A stretch of 64,000 bases of DNA from Qipengyuania gaetbuli (GCF_020524765.1 NZ_JAIVLR010000001.1:868001-932000), one strand, 5' to 3'. Shown: positions 19,783 to 29,099, numbered from the stretch's first letter. Made by a program: numbers and translations. The notes: generated from the letters alone by a model not told the origin.

Positions 19783-21872
19783 GCGCGCTCCGCCTGGGCC
19801 ACGGCATCGCTGGCGCGCAGCGCGCTGAGGATGCGGGTGAGGTGGGCAAGGTCCTGCACTTCCAGATCGACTTCGTAAGTGGTGAAGGGATGGTCGAGCT
19901 GGACCTGTTCCAGGCTCTTCACGTTCACGACGTTCTTGGCGAAGATACCGGCCATCTCGGCCAGCGTACCGGGCCGGTCGTAAAGTGTCACCCTGAGGCG
20001 CCCGACAGCCCCGCGCGAGCTCTTGCCCCATGACAGGTCGAGCCAGTCGGTATCGATGCCGCTCGCCAGTTCGTGGCAATCGATCGCGTGGACTTCCACC
20101 CCCGAACTGGGCTTGCGAACGCCCACGATGCGGTCGCCCGGCACCGGGTGGCAGCATTCCGCCAGCTGGTAGCCGACGCCCGGCGTGAGCCCGCGGATCG
20201 AGAGCGATTTGCCGCTACGCAGCCATTCGGCATCGTCGTCCGCCATGCCCTCGGTGCAGCCGGGGACCAGCGCCTCCATCACGTCGCGGTCGGCGATATT
20301 GGCGGCACCGATGGCGTAATAGAGGTCGTCCTCTTCCTCCATCTCAAGCCGCTTCAACGCGTCGCGGACCGCCTTCTTGCCGATCTTGGCAGGCACGCGG
20401 CTGGCGATTTCGTCGAACAGCTTGGTGCCGATTTCGGCGACTTCGGCGCGTTCCTTGAGGCGGACGGCCCGGCGGATGGCGGCCCGCGCCTTGCCCGTGA
20501 CCACGAAGCCCAGCCAGCTCATCTGCGGCTCGGCATTCTTGCCCTTCAGGATTTCGACCACGTCGCCATTATGCAATTGCGTGCGCAGGGGCATGTGGCG
20601 CCCGTTGATCTTGGCCCCCACCGTCTGCGCCCCGAGATCGGTATGCACCGCAAAGGCGAAGTCGACCGCGGTAGAGCCCTTGGGCAGCTGGAACAGCGCA
20701 CCCTTGGGCGTGAAGGCGAAGATGCGATCCTGGTAGATCGCCATGCGCGTGTGTTCGAGCAGTTCTTCCGGATCGTGGCTGGCATCCACGATCTCGATCA
20801 AGTCGCGCAGCCAGCCTACCTGCCCGTCAGGGCGGTCGCCCTGCTTGTAGGCCCAGTGCGCGGCAAGCCCGAATTCGTTGGTGCGGTGCATCTCGCGCGT
20901 GCGGATCTGTACCTCGACGCGCATCGACTTGCCGTAGATGAGCGAGGTGTGGAGGCTGCGGTAACCGTTCGTCTTGGGCGTCGAGATGTAGTCCTTGAAG
21001 CGCCCGGGCAGGAACTGCCAGGTGGTGTGCAGCAGGCCCATCGCGCGGTAGCAGTCGTCGACGCTTTCGGTGATGATGCGGAAGGCCATGATGTCGGTGA
21101 CCTGTTCGAAGGACACGTGGCGTTCGGCCATCTTGCGCCAGATCGAATAGGGGTGCTTCTCGCGGCCCGACACCTCGACCGTCAGGCCGGCTTCGGCCAG
21201 CGCATGCTTCATGTCGAGCGCGATGGCATCGACCTGCCCGCCGTCCTGCTGGCGGATCTGGTCGAGGCGCTGGGTGATCGTCTCGAAGGCTTCGGGCTCC
21301 AGCTGCTCGAAAGCGAGCATCTGCATTTCGCGCATGTATTCGTACATGCCCACCCGCTCTGCCAACGGGGCGTAGATATCCATCGTCTCGCGCGCGATGC
21401 GCTGGCGCTTTTCCGGGTTCTTGATGAAGCCCAGCGTGCGCATGTTGTGCAGCCGGTCGCCCAGCTTCACCAGGAGGACGCGGATGTCCTCGCTCATGGC
21501 GAGAAGGAACTTGCGCAGGTTTTCGGCCGCCCGCTCGTTCTCGGGCATCTGTTCGATCTTCGACAGCTTGGTCACGCCGTCGACCAGCCGTGCGACATCG
21601 GTCCCGAAATTGAGCTCGATATCCTCGATCGTGGCCAGCGTATCCTCGACCGTGTCGTGGAGCAGCGCGGTCGCGATGGTCTCCTGGTCGAGCTTGAGAT
21701 CGGTCATCAGGCCCGCGACCTCGACCGGGTGCGAGAAATAGGGGTCGCCGCTGGCACGCGTCTGGGTGCCGTGCTTCTGCACCGTGTAGACATAGGCACG
21801 GTTCAGCATCGCCTCGTCGGCGTCCGGGTCGTATTCGAGGACCCTCTCTACGAGTTCGTACTGGCGCAGCAT
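19779..21872 (-). CDS. rsh: bifunctional (p)ppGpp synthetase/hydrolase Rsh
   Basis: A 697-aa alarmone enzyme that makes and degrades (p)ppGpp and drives the stringent response. Domains in order: HD hydrolase (about 25-180, with YFSHP and LLHDTVEDT), synthetase (about 230-345, with RFKDYISTPKTNGYRSLH), TGS (about 385-445) and ACT (about 620-695). The RFKD form, not the acidic variant, is typical of bifunctional enzymes, and the intact HD motif supports hydrolase activity. It is the usual single long RelA/SpoT protein of alphaproteobacteria. Confidence 0.95.
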   Translation of the reverse strand: MLRQYELVERVLEYDPDADEAMLNRAYVYTVQKHGTQTRASGDPYFSHPVEVAGLMTDLKLDQETIATALLHDTVEDTLATIEDIELNFGTDVARLVDGVTKLSKIEQMPENERAAENLRKFLLAMSEDIRVLLVKLGDRLHNMRTLGFIKNPEKRQRIARETMDIYAPLAERVGMYEYMREMQMLAFEQLEPEAFETITQRLDQIRQQDGGQVDAIALDMKHALAEAGLTVEVSGREKHPYSIWRKMAERHVSFEQVTDIMAFRIITESVDDCYRAMGLLHTTWQFLPGRFKDYISTPKTNGYRSLHTSLIYGKSMRVEVQIRTREMHRTNEFGLAAHWAYKQGDRPDGQVGWLRDLIEIVDASHDPEELLEHTRMAIYQDRIFAFTPKGALFQLPKGSTAVDFAFAVHTDLGAQTVGAKINGRHMPLRTQLHNGDVVEILKGKNAEPQMSWLGFVVTGKARAAIRRAVRLKERAEVAEIGTKLFDEIASRVPAKIGKKAVRDALKRLEMEEEDDLYYAIGAANIADRDVMEALVPGCTEGMADDDAEWLRSGKSLSIRGLTPGVGYQLAECCHPVPGDRIVGVRKPSSGVEVHAIDCHELASGIDTDWLDLSWGKSSRGAVGRLRVTLYDRPGTLAEMAGIFAKNVVNVKSLEQVQLDHPFTTYEVDLEVQDLAHLTRILSALRASDAVAQAERA

Positions 21873-21930
21873 CTCTCAGCCACGATGTGGGCAAATCGTG
21901 CTGCAATGCAACGGGAAATGCGCGGAAGGT

Positions 21931-22914
21931 CTAGAGTTTGTTGGCCAGCGCCGCGAGGAAGGGGGCCGGATCGTCGAGCCTCAGGGCCACGCACCCGACC
22001 TGCCGTTCCCGCCCGAGAAGGTTGCGATAGGTGACCGGCCTTGCCAGTTCGAGCACGATATTGGGGTGCGCCAGGATCGCTGCATTGAGCACGCGGCGGT
22101 CCTTCGTCTGTGCATCGGTGATGCTGCGCCCGACCGATGCGATTGCAGGCAGCGGGATGCGCAGGTCGATCATCATGCCCGAGCGGACATGGACGGCATC
22201 GGCGTCGATCAGCACCGGATAGAGCCGGAAACCCTGCATCAGCGACACCAGGAACAGCGCGCCCCACGCGCCCAGCGCGAGCAGCACCATGCCGGCCGTC
22301 CTGCTCCAGTGGCTGACGAGAATGTCGACCACCACGATTTCGATCAGCTGCAGGACGAGGAGCGATGCAATCAGCGGATTGACCACGCGGTGATAGGCAA
22401 AGGCCTCGGCGCCTCGGGGGACCTGCGGCTCCGCCCGCCAGCTGAACAGGGCGAGGCGCAGCATGGCCAGCTCGTGTTTTGCAAGCCGGACCTGCAATGG
22501 CGGCAGCACCTGCGACAGTGCCGCCTCAAGCGAGCGGGTCTCGCGGAAATGGCGAATGGCCACCACGGTGCTCCACCCGACAAAGGCCAGCACGGTCAGC
22601 GCCATGGCGATGATCACGGCGCGCATGTCCATGAGCGCAGAGCGGACCGGTTCGGCAGCCGCCAGCGTCGCCAGGATGCAACCCGCCGCCACAGCTCCCA
22701 GCATGGCGCGCAGGCCCGGGCGGTTGTCGGGGGTCTTGGCGAGCAGCGCCAGCGCCAGCGCATCGGCACATAGCCAGAGGAACAGCAACGCCGCGCTGCG
22801 CGGATATCGTGCGGCAAGTTCGCTATGAGTGGCTAAGCGTCCGGCAAGAATGGCGAGGGCCGGAATGAGCAGCGGCAGGAGCGGCAAGGCCCTGGCGGCG
22901 AGGCGGGACGGCAT
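21931..22914 (-). CDS. integral membrane protein with PH-like C-terminal part
   Basis: A 327-aa protein with about seven hydrophobic segments: four in the first 125 residues, then after a cytosolic loop two more near 190-225. The last 100 residues are soluble and beta-rich (DADAVHVRSGMMIDLRIPL and following), resembling bacterial PH-type domains. The ATG at 22914 is chosen because sequence upstream is not protein-like. No specific function was recognised. It stands alone between rsh and the M1 peptidase. Confidence 0.65.
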   Translation of the reverse strand: MPSRLAARALPLLPLLIPALAILAGRLATHSELAARYPRSAALLFLWLCADALALALLAKTPDNRPGLRAMLGAVAAGCILATLAAAEPVRSALMDMRAVIIAMALTVLAFVGWSTVVAIRHFRETRSLEAALSQVLPPLQVRLAKHELAMLRLALFSWRAEPQVPRGAEAFAYHRVVNPLIASLLVLQLIEIVVVDILVSHWSRTAGMVLLALGAWGALFLVSLMQGFRLYPVLIDADAVHVRSGMMIDLRIPLPAIASVGRSITDAQTKDRRVLNAAILAHPNIVLELARPVTYRNLLGRERQVGCVALRLDDPAPFLAALANKL

Positions 22915-22977
22915 GGCAACACTCACTGTTATCGGCAGGGAATGCCTAGCCGCCCGCCGGCGAGCGATCAATCGCAC

Positions 22978-23001
22978 GGACCGCACGCCTCGGTGCGGTC
23001 C
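22978..23001 (-). terminator. hairpin downstream of the M1 peptidase gene
   Basis: GGACCGCAC and GTGCGGTCC form a perfect 9-bp stem with a six-base loop, 20 bases past the M1 peptidase stop. No clear T-run follows on the minus strand, so termination may need Rho or be partial. Confidence 0.45.
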
Positions 23002-23020
23002 ATGCAACCCAGCCTTATGC

Positions 23021-24916
23021 TTACTCCGTCCAGCCCAGCACCCGGTCCACGCCCGCGCGCGTCGCCGCGTGATAGCTGCCGCGCGTTCCTGCATAGATGC
23101 GCTTGGCGATCGGCTGGCCCCATTCGCCTTCGTTCCACAGCACCGTGAAGAGCGGGCGGACGAATTTGGCGCGGCCGACTTCGGCAAGGAACGCTTCGAC
23201 CTGAGGGACAGCCGGTTCGTAGCGGTTCATCAGCGCCAGTTCGAGCCAGAGGAACAGGATCTCGTTGTTCCCCGTCTTCGACAGGCCCAGCGCCCTGTCG
23301 AGCGCGGCGAGCTGCGCGGCAGTGCGATCCTTGGGGAGGTTGTCCACGAAGCGCATCTGCTCTGCTGCGGTCCAGCCGGCATAGGCCGCGGGGATGGCGC
23401 CCGACGCCGTGTAAGCGGCAACGGCCGTATCGACCTCGGCAAAGGCAGCCGGGTCGGGCTTGGCGACATTGGCGGGCAGGCCCGGCGCGAAAATCCATTC
23501 GCGCAGCATCAGCGCCTCGGCCTCTGCAGGCGATGCGACGAGGTTTTCCATCATGTCGGCGAGGAACATCTCGCTGGTCGCAGGTTGGAAGGCGTGGCCG
23601 TCGAACCACTGGCGCAGCCAGGCATCGAACCGCTCCCGGCCCACGATCCGTTCCACCGTGCGCAGGAAGAAAGCGCCCTTGTCATAGGCAATCGCGCTGC
23701 CGAGCTCGTATTCGCCATCGGTGCTGAGCGCGGTGCCGGGTTCGTCCGCACCCACTTCGTCGAGCACTTCCTGGATATTGGCGTACATCAGCGCCGCTTC
23801 CTGTTCGGCGCGCTTCCTGCCGTAGACTTCCTCGACGATGCGGTTCTCGAAATAGGTCGTCACGCCTTCGTTGAGCCAGCTGTCGCCCCAGGTCGCATTG
23901 GTTACCAGATTGCCCGACCAGCTATGCGCCAGCTCGTGCGCGACGAGGCCGTTGTTCGACCGGTCGCCCGCGATGAAAGTGGGGGTGAGGAAGGTCATTA
24001 CCGGGTTTTCCATCCCGCCGAAGGGGAAGGCTGGCGGCAGCACGATCATGTCGTAGCGGCCCCAGCGATAGGCGCCATAGAGCCGCTCCGCAGCGACCAC
24101 CATCTCCTCGGTATCGGCCACCTCGGCATGGGCGCGGGGCAGGACCGAAGGTTCGGCCCAGACGCCCGTGCGCGGCCCGATCGGCTTGAAGTCGATATCG
24201 CCTGCAGCCAGCGCGATGAGGTAGGGCGGCACCGGCTTGTCCATCACGAAACGAAAAGCGCGGCGCCCGTCGCCGAGGTCTTCGGGCTCGCCCTGGCGCA
24301 CGCCGCTCATCACCACGTCGAGCGGCTTGGGCGCGGTGATGCGCGCGGCCCAGGTCTGGCGGATGCCGGGACTGTCCTGCGTCGGGATCCAGGTGCGATT
24401 GCGGATCGCCTGCCCCTGGCTGAACAGGAAGGGGTGGACTTTGCCCGCGGTCTGTTCGGGGCTCAGCCATTGCAGCGCGCTGGCATCGGCAGGCGCCTTG
24501 TAGGCGATGCGGATATTGCGCGCGCCGTTCAGCGCAATCGTCAGCGGCGCGCCCTTGCCGCCGGCCTCGACCGTCTCGCCCACCGAGTAGGAAAGTTCGG
24601 CGCCGCGTGTATCGGTGATTTTCTCGATTTCGAGCCCGTAGCTGTCGAGCACCAGCCGCTCTTCGCCCGGAGCCACCAGGAGCCTGAGTTCGGCCACGCC
24701 GCCGACCCGCTGCGCGGTGAAGTCGAGGTCGAGATCGAGCTCGACATGGGTGACCCGTGCTTCCTGCGGGCGGGCATAGGTCGAAGTATCGAGCGCTTCG
24801 GGAGAGGTCAGGATCGGCGCGACCAGCGGCTCTGCATATCCGCCCGTGTCCGCCGGAATCGACGTGCAGGCAGCGCTGGCAAGCAGCAGGGAAAGCGGGG
24901 CGACGAAACGGCGCAT
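23021..24916 (-). CDS. M1 family zinc metallopeptidase, lipoprotein
   Basis: A 631-aa aminopeptidase-like protein. The N-terminus MRRFVAPLSLLLASAAC is a lipoprotein signal with Cys17 as the lipidation site, so it is anchored in the cell envelope. The exopeptidase motif GGMENP is near 301, zinc ligands HELAHSW near 325 and the NEGVTTYFE Glu near 345. Architecture and length match leukotriene-A4-hydrolase-like aminopeptidases including the helical C-terminal domain. The start at 24916 is chosen for the lipobox; an upstream ATG would bury it. Confidence 0.92.
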   Translation of the reverse strand: MRRFVAPLSLLLASAACTSIPADTGGYAEPLVAPILTSPEALDTSTYARPQEARVTHVELDLDLDFTAQRVGGVAELRLLVAPGEERLVLDSYGLEIEKITDTRGAELSYSVGETVEAGGKGAPLTIALNGARNIRIAYKAPADASALQWLSPEQTAGKVHPFLFSQGQAIRNRTWIPTQDSPGIRQTWAARITAPKPLDVVMSGVRQGEPEDLGDGRRAFRFVMDKPVPPYLIALAAGDIDFKPIGPRTGVWAEPSVLPRAHAEVADTEEMVVAAERLYGAYRWGRYDMIVLPPAFPFGGMENPVMTFLTPTFIAGDRSNNGLVAHELAHSWSGNLVTNATWGDSWLNEGVTTYFENRIVEEVYGRKRAEQEAALMYANIQEVLDEVGADEPGTALSTDGEYELGSAIAYDKGAFFLRTVERIVGRERFDAWLRQWFDGHAFQPATSEMFLADMMENLVASPAEAEALMLREWIFAPGLPANVAKPDPAAFAEVDTAVAAYTASGAIPAAYAGWTAAEQMRFVDNLPKDRTAAQLAALDRALGLSKTGNNEILFLWLELALMNRYEPAVPQVEAFLAEVGRAKFVRPLFTVLWNEGEWGQPIAKRIYAGTRGSYHAATRAGVDRVLGWTE

Positions 24917-25073
24917 GGGCGACTCCGGAAGCGGTTGATCTGGTTGGGACGGGGCGCCGTCTCGCAAATTCATGCTGCGATGGCCAGAGCGGCGATGAAA
25001 TCGTACCCGCAGGACTCGCCAAATCCTCCGAAATCGGCAATGAGAACGTTATCAGGAACTGGAGAGGTCCCCA

Positions 25074-25937
25074 ATGAAGTCGATCCTGCTGCCGCTTGCC
25101 GCCGCTGTCCTTGCCACCATCCCCGCCGCCGCTTCGGCGCAGCAGATGGAGGGGCGTGAGCTCATCTTCGCCGACGAATTCGATGGCGGCACGCTCGACC
25201 GCGAGAAGTGGGTGACCGTCGGTCCCGATTTCTGGGTCAACAACGAACAGCAGATGTATGTCGACGACCCGGCCGTGATCAACTTCATGCAGGGAGTCGA
25301 AGGCGCGGAGAACGGCGTGCTGATGCTGCGCCCGGTGTTCAATCCGGGCCTCGATCCCAGCAAGGACCGCAACGCGCCCTTCGTGTCGGGCCGGATCGAG
25401 AGCAAGGGCAAGTTCGACTTCACCTACGGCCGCGCCGAAGCCCGCATCCGCATGCCCGATGCCGAAGGCACCTGGCCCGCCTTCTGGCTGCTCGGCAACG
25501 GCAAGTGGCCCGAAACCGGCGAAATCGACATCATGGAATATGTTGGCGAGAAAGACTGGATCGGCGTCGCGCTTCACGGCCCCGGCTATTCGGGCGAAAC
25601 CCCGCTGGTGAACAAGTTCTTCTTCCCCGAAGGCATTGATGTCACCGACTGGCACAATTACGCCGTCGAATGGACCGAGGACAAGATCGAGTTCCTCGTC
25701 GACGACCATGTCACTTACCGCGTCACCCGCCCGATGGTCGAAAACTACGGCAAATGGCGCTTCGACAATGCCAAATACCTGATTCTCAATTTCGCGATGG
25801 GCGGTGCCTATCCGTTCAAGACCAACGGCATCAAAGAACCCTATAACGGCGTGCCGGCGGAAACGGTCGAGAAAGTGAAGACCGGCAAGGTCGCCATGCT
25901 GGTCGACTGGGTCCGCGTCTGGGGCCCGAAAAAGTAA
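25074..25937 (+). CDS. secreted glycoside hydrolase family 16 protein
   Basis: A 287-aa exported beta-glucanase-type enzyme. The signal peptide spans 1-22 (ending AAASA). The GH16 active site GEIDIMEY at about 148-155 holds the nucleophile Glu149, the assisting Asp151 and the acid/base Glu154. HNYAVEWTEDKIEFLVD is the conserved sheet downstream. The substrate is probably a beta-1,3-glucan such as laminarin, an inference fitting marine sphingomonads. GGAGAGG precedes the ATG. It converges with the Rieske gene four bases away. Confidence 0.92.
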   Translation: MKSILLPLAAAVLATIPAAASAQQMEGRELIFADEFDGGTLDREKWVTVGPDFWVNNEQQMYVDDPAVINFMQGVEGAENGVLMLRPVFNPGLDPSKDRNAPFVSGRIESKGKFDFTYGRAEARIRMPDAEGTWPAFWLLGNGKWPETGEIDIMEYVGEKDWIGVALHGPGYSGETPLVNKFFFPEGIDVTDWHNYAVEWTEDKIEFLVDDHVTYRVTRPMVENYGKWRFDNAKYLILNFAMGGAYPFKTNGIKEPYNGVPAETVEKVKTGKVAMLVDWVRVWGPKK

Positions 25938-25941
25938 GAGC

Positions 25942-26805
25942 CTAGATCGGGCCCTGGAGGACCAGCCGCCCGCGGTCATCTTCCGCCACGCCGAATATCT
26001 CAAGCGCCGGGCAGCGCCCCTCTTCCTCGTGGCCGTCTTCCAGCGAGAAGCGATAGCCGTGCCAGGGGCAGGTCACGCGGCCATCGGCGATCTCGTGACC
26101 TGACAGCGGCCCCAGCAGGTGAGGGCAGGTCGCGCGGTGCGCCAGCCAGCGGCCTTCGTGGAAGCGCAGGACCATCTCGCCCCCGCCTGCGGAGACGATG
26201 TTGGCGCATTCCTTGTCGAAACCGGACGAGGCGCCCAGCGCGGTACCCGCCTCCGGCCGCACATGGCCACCCGATGACTTGCGCTCGATAGCCGCCTGGC
26301 GCCCGCTCATCAGCTGCTCGTCCTCGTCATAGAGCGTAGCATATTGCTGCTGGAGAGCGGCGAGGAGGAACTGGGCCTGCGCCTCGCTTTCCGGCGGCTG
26401 GGGGAGGTAGAATCCCACGCGTACCGTGATCCCGTCTTCGGGCACGGCAGTCGCCTGGGTATGGATTTCCACGCCCTGCCCGAAGCCCTCGACCACGCAG
26501 GTCGCCCAATAATGCCGCGCCGCGTCGACGAGCAGTTCGATGAACTGGCTGCCCGCAGAGCCCGGTAGCGATGCCTTGCACCGCCAGCCCCAGCTGCCCT
26601 GTTCGACCAGCGCGATATCGCCAAACGAGGTTGGATGGACGAAGGGCAGGTGTTCCCAGTCGTAGGCGTTTTCCATCATCCGCTGCAGGTTCACCGGCAG
26701 CTTTCGCTCGTAGGTACCGAGGTAGTGGAGTTCATCTAGGCGTGCCCGGTCGATCCGGTCGGACCTGCCGGCAAAGACTGCCCGATCGGCCGCGCTCAGC
26801 TCCAC
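25942..26805 (-). CDS. Rieske oxygenase-like protein with reversed domain order
   Basis: A 287-aa protein. The N-terminal part has ENAYDWEHLPFVHPTSF, which contains the D-x2-H-x4-H mononuclear iron motif (Asp49, His52, His57) of ring-hydroxylating oxygenases. A candidate third ligand lies in YDEDEQ (160-162 region). The Rieske [2Fe-2S] motif follows at the C-terminus: Cys227, His229, Cys246 and His249. Normal enzymes carry the Rieske domain first. The GTG at 26805 overlaps the end of hemF by 10 bases, giving translational coupling and hinting at a tetrapyrrole-related substrate. Substrate unknown. Confidence 0.75.
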   Translation of the reverse strand: MELSAADRAVFAGRSDRIDRARLDELHYLGTYERKLPVNLQRMMENAYDWEHLPFVHPTSFGDIALVEQGSWGWRCKASLPGSAGSQFIELLVDAARHYWATCVVEGFGQGVEIHTQATAVPEDGITVRVGFYLPQPPESEAQAQFLLAALQQQYATLYDEDEQLMSGRQAAIERKSSGGHVRPEAGTALGASSGFDKECANIVSAGGGEMVLRFHEGRWLAHRATCPHLLGPLSGHEIADGRVTCPWHGYRFSLEDGHEEEGRCPALEIFGVAEDDRGRLVLQGPI

Positions 26806-27653
26806 ACGGCCTCGGGCGGCAGGCTCATGAGGATCGCGTCGATATTGCCGCCAGTCTTGAGGCCGAACAGCGTGCCGCGGTCGTAGACGAGATTGAATTC
26901 GGCATAGCGCCCGCGCCATTCGAGCTGGGTCAGCTTCTCCTCGGGCGTGAATTCGCTCTCCATCCGGCGGCGCACCAGCTTGGGGAAGATGTCGAGGAAG
27001 GCCTCGCCCACGTCGCGGGTGAAGGCGAAATTGCGCTCGAAAGCGGCTTCGTCCGTACATTCCAGGTGGTCGTAGAAGATTCCGCCTACGCCGCGGTGCA
27101 CGCCGCGGTGGGGGATGAAGAAATAGTCGTCCGCCCACTTCTTGAACCGCTCGTAATAGGTCGGGTTGTGGGCCGAACAGGCCGCGCGGAAACGGGCGTG
27201 GAAGTCGTTCGTGTCCTCTTCGTACGGGAGCGGCGGGTTAAGGTCCGCCCCTCCGCCGAACCAGGCGGCCTGCGTGGTCAAAAAGCGCGTGTTCATGTGC
27301 ACGGCCGGAACGTGAGGGTTCGCCATGTGCGCGACCAAGCTGATGCCGGTGGCGGTGAAGCCGGGATTTTCGGCGCTCGCCCCGTTGATCGAGGCGGCGA
27401 ATTCGGGCGCGAAATTGCCGCGCACGGTCGACACGTTGACCCCGACCTTCTCGAACACCTTGCCCTTCATCAGGCCCTGGACACCGCCGCCCGGATCGTC
27501 ATTGCCCGCTTCCTCGCGCTGCCACGGCGTGTAGGCGAAGGCAGCATCCGAGCCCGCTTCACGTTCGATCGCCTCGAATTCGGCGCAGATGCGGTCGCGC
27601 AGGGTTTCGAACCAGGTGCGCGCTGCTTGGGTCTGTTGTGTCCAGTCGGTCAT
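26796..27653 (-). CDS. hemF: oxygen-dependent coproporphyrinogen III oxidase HemF
   Basis: A 285-aa cytosolic enzyme that decarboxylates two propionates of coproporphyrinogen III to give protoporphyrinogen IX in haem synthesis. Typical blocks are SVVHMANPHVPAVHMN-like HMANPHVPAVHMNTRF, WFGGGADLNPPLPYEED and HRGVHRGVGGIFYDHLE, followed by RRRMESEFTPEEKLTQLEWR. The length is slightly under the E. coli enzyme. It is upstream of, and overlaps, the Rieske oxygenase-like gene. Confidence 0.95.
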   Translation of the reverse strand: MTDWTQQTQAARTWFETLRDRICAEFEAIEREAGSDAAFAYTPWQREEAGNDDPGGGVQGLMKGKVFEKVGVNVSTVRGNFAPEFAASINGASAENPGFTATGISLVAHMANPHVPAVHMNTRFLTTQAAWFGGGADLNPPLPYEEDTNDFHARFRAACSAHNPTYYERFKKWADDYFFIPHRGVHRGVGGIFYDHLECTDEAAFERNFAFTRDVGEAFLDIFPKLVRRRMESEFTPEEKLTQLEWRGRYAEFNLVYDRGTLFGLKTGGNIDAILMSLPPEAVWS

Positions 27654-27698
27654 GCGTGGGGCCTTGCCATCCCGATTTCCCTACGGCAATAGCGCCGC

Positions 27699-28415
27699 AT
27701 GGTTCCCCTTTCGTTCGCAGGCGAGGAATGGCTCCTGACAGAGGGCCGCGCACTGTACTGGCCGCGCGAACAAGCGCTGCTGGTTGCCGACCTGCATCTC
27801 GAGAAAGGCAGCTTTTTCGCCAAGCACGGGCAGATGGTCCCCCCATACGACAGCCGCGAGACGCTGGAGCGCGTCGCCCTCGCCATCCGCGAAACGGGCG
27901 CGCGCCGCGTCATCACGCTGGGCGACAATTTTCACGATTCGGACGGATCGGCCCGGCTCGAACCCCACGCCTGCGGCATGCTGGAGGCGCTGACCAAGGC
28001 GGTCGACTGGGTCTGGATCACGGGCAATCACGATGATGGGCACGATCCCGACATGGCAGCGCGTTGCGGCGGCACGCTGGCAGAAGAACTCGAAATCGGC
28101 GGCGTCATCCTGCGCCACCGCGCGCAGAAGGGCGAGACGCGGCCCGAACTGTCGGGCCACTACCACCCGCGCCTACAGCTCAAGGTCCGCCAGCGCATGA
28201 TCCGGCGGCCCTGCGCCGTTGTCAGCGCGAACGAGGGCGCGGACGGAAGGCCCAGCGGGCGCATGATCCTGCCTGCTTTCGGGGCCTATACCGGGGGCAT
28301 GAACGCGGCCGATCCGGCCATCCTGAAGGCCCTCCAGCCCGCCGATCGCATCGATGCGGTGGTCCCTGCGGGAGGCAAGCTGGCGCGTTTCAACCTGTGG
28401 CATCGCGCCGCCTGA
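27699..28415 (+). CDS. pdeM: PdeM-type metallophosphoesterase (ligase-associated DNA repair)
   Basis: A 238-aa calcineurin-like phosphoesterase. The metal-binding series is complete: ADLHLEKGSFF (DxH), TLGDNFHD, ITGNHDDG and SGHYHPRL. The family name comes from genes often found with an ATP-dependent DNA ligase; none lies within this window. It is divergent from hemF with 45 bases between. Confidence 0.85.
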   Translation: MVPLSFAGEEWLLTEGRALYWPREQALLVADLHLEKGSFFAKHGQMVPPYDSRETLERVALAIRETGARRVITLGDNFHDSDGSARLEPHACGMLEALTKAVDWVWITGNHDDGHDPDMAARCGGTLAEELEIGGVILRHRAQKGETRPELSGHYHPRLQLKVRQRMIRRPCAVVSANEGADGRPSGRMILPAFGAYTGGMNAADPAILKALQPADRIDAVVPAGGKLARFNLWHRAA

Positions 28416-28490
28416 GTTTCGCCCTAGCGAAAAGGCGCGTTTCTCCCTACATAGCGCCCACACCAAACGGCAGAATCAGGAGATTGCCCC

Positions 28491-29033
28491 ATAGCCCGTC
28501 CACCCCGGCGCAGCATGCAAATGCCCGTGAAAAGCGGCCCGCGCTACGATAACATGATCAACGTCCCCAAGGTCCGCGTGATCGATCACGAAGGCGAAAA
28601 CCTGGGGGTGATGTACACCCGCGAAGCGGTAGAGCAGGCCAACGAACTGGGTCTCAACCTCGTCGAAGTGTCCCCCAATGCGGACCCGCCGGTGTGCAAG
28701 TTCCTGGACGTCGGCAAGTATCGCTACGAGGCGCAGAAGAAGGCGAACCTCGCACGCAAGACCCAGAAGACGCAGGAGATCAAAGAGATCAAGATGCGTC
28801 CCAACATCGACGATCACGATTACGACGTGAAGATGCGCAACGTGAACAAGTTCATCGAGCATGGCGACAAGGTGAAGGTCACCCTGCGCTTCCGCGGTCG
28901 CGAAATGGCGCACCAGCAGCTCGGCATGGACCTGCTCAACCGGGTGCGAGACGACGTCGAGGAAATCGCCAAGGTGGAAAGCTTCCCGCGCCTCGAAGGA
29001 CGCCAGATGCTGATGGTGCTCGCACCCAAATAA
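28491..29033 (+). CDS. infC: translation initiation factor IF-3, probable ATA start
   Basis: IF-3 binds the 30S subunit, prevents premature 50S joining and proofreads the start codon. Conserved blocks are [29 protein letters not shown], the [20 protein letters not shown] linker and [16 protein letters not shown]. The only ribosome binding site, AGGAG at 28478-28482, is eight bases before an in-frame ATA at 28491, giving 180 aa. The first ATG is 24 bases later with no Shine-Dalgarno. IF-3 genes are known for non-canonical starts (AUU in E. coli) used for self-regulation. Confidence 0.88.
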   Translation: MARPPRRSMQMPVKSGPRYDNMINVPKVRVIDHEGENLGVMYTREAVEQANELGLNLVEVSPNADPPVCKFLDVGKYRYEAQKKANLARKTQKTQEIKEIKMRPNIDDHDYDVKMRNVNKFIEHGDKVKVTLRFRGREMAHQQLGMDLLNRVRDDVEEIAKVESFPRLEGRQMLMVLAPK

Positions 29034-29064
29034 GCGTCTGCCGGCAACGGTTCGACCGGACAAG

Positions 29065-29099
29065 AGCGGGGCGGTGCCATGGCACCAGCCCCGCTTTTT
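29065..29099 (+). terminator. rho-independent terminator of infC
   Basis: AGCGGGGC plus GGTGCC (29065-29078) pair with GGCACC plus GCCCCGCT (29081-29095), with one bulged A at 29087, giving a 14-bp stem. A run of five T (29095-29099) follows. The next gene starts 185 bases later with its own leader. Confidence 0.92.

Noticed and set aside
20073..22034. A 653-codon frame antisense to rsh
   Set aside because: Entirely inside the ppGpp synthetase gene on the other strand; no recognisable domain or ribosome binding site.
22829..25159. A 776-codon frame antisense to the M1 peptidase
   Set aside because: Long only because the opposite strand is GC-rich coding DNA; no domains seen.
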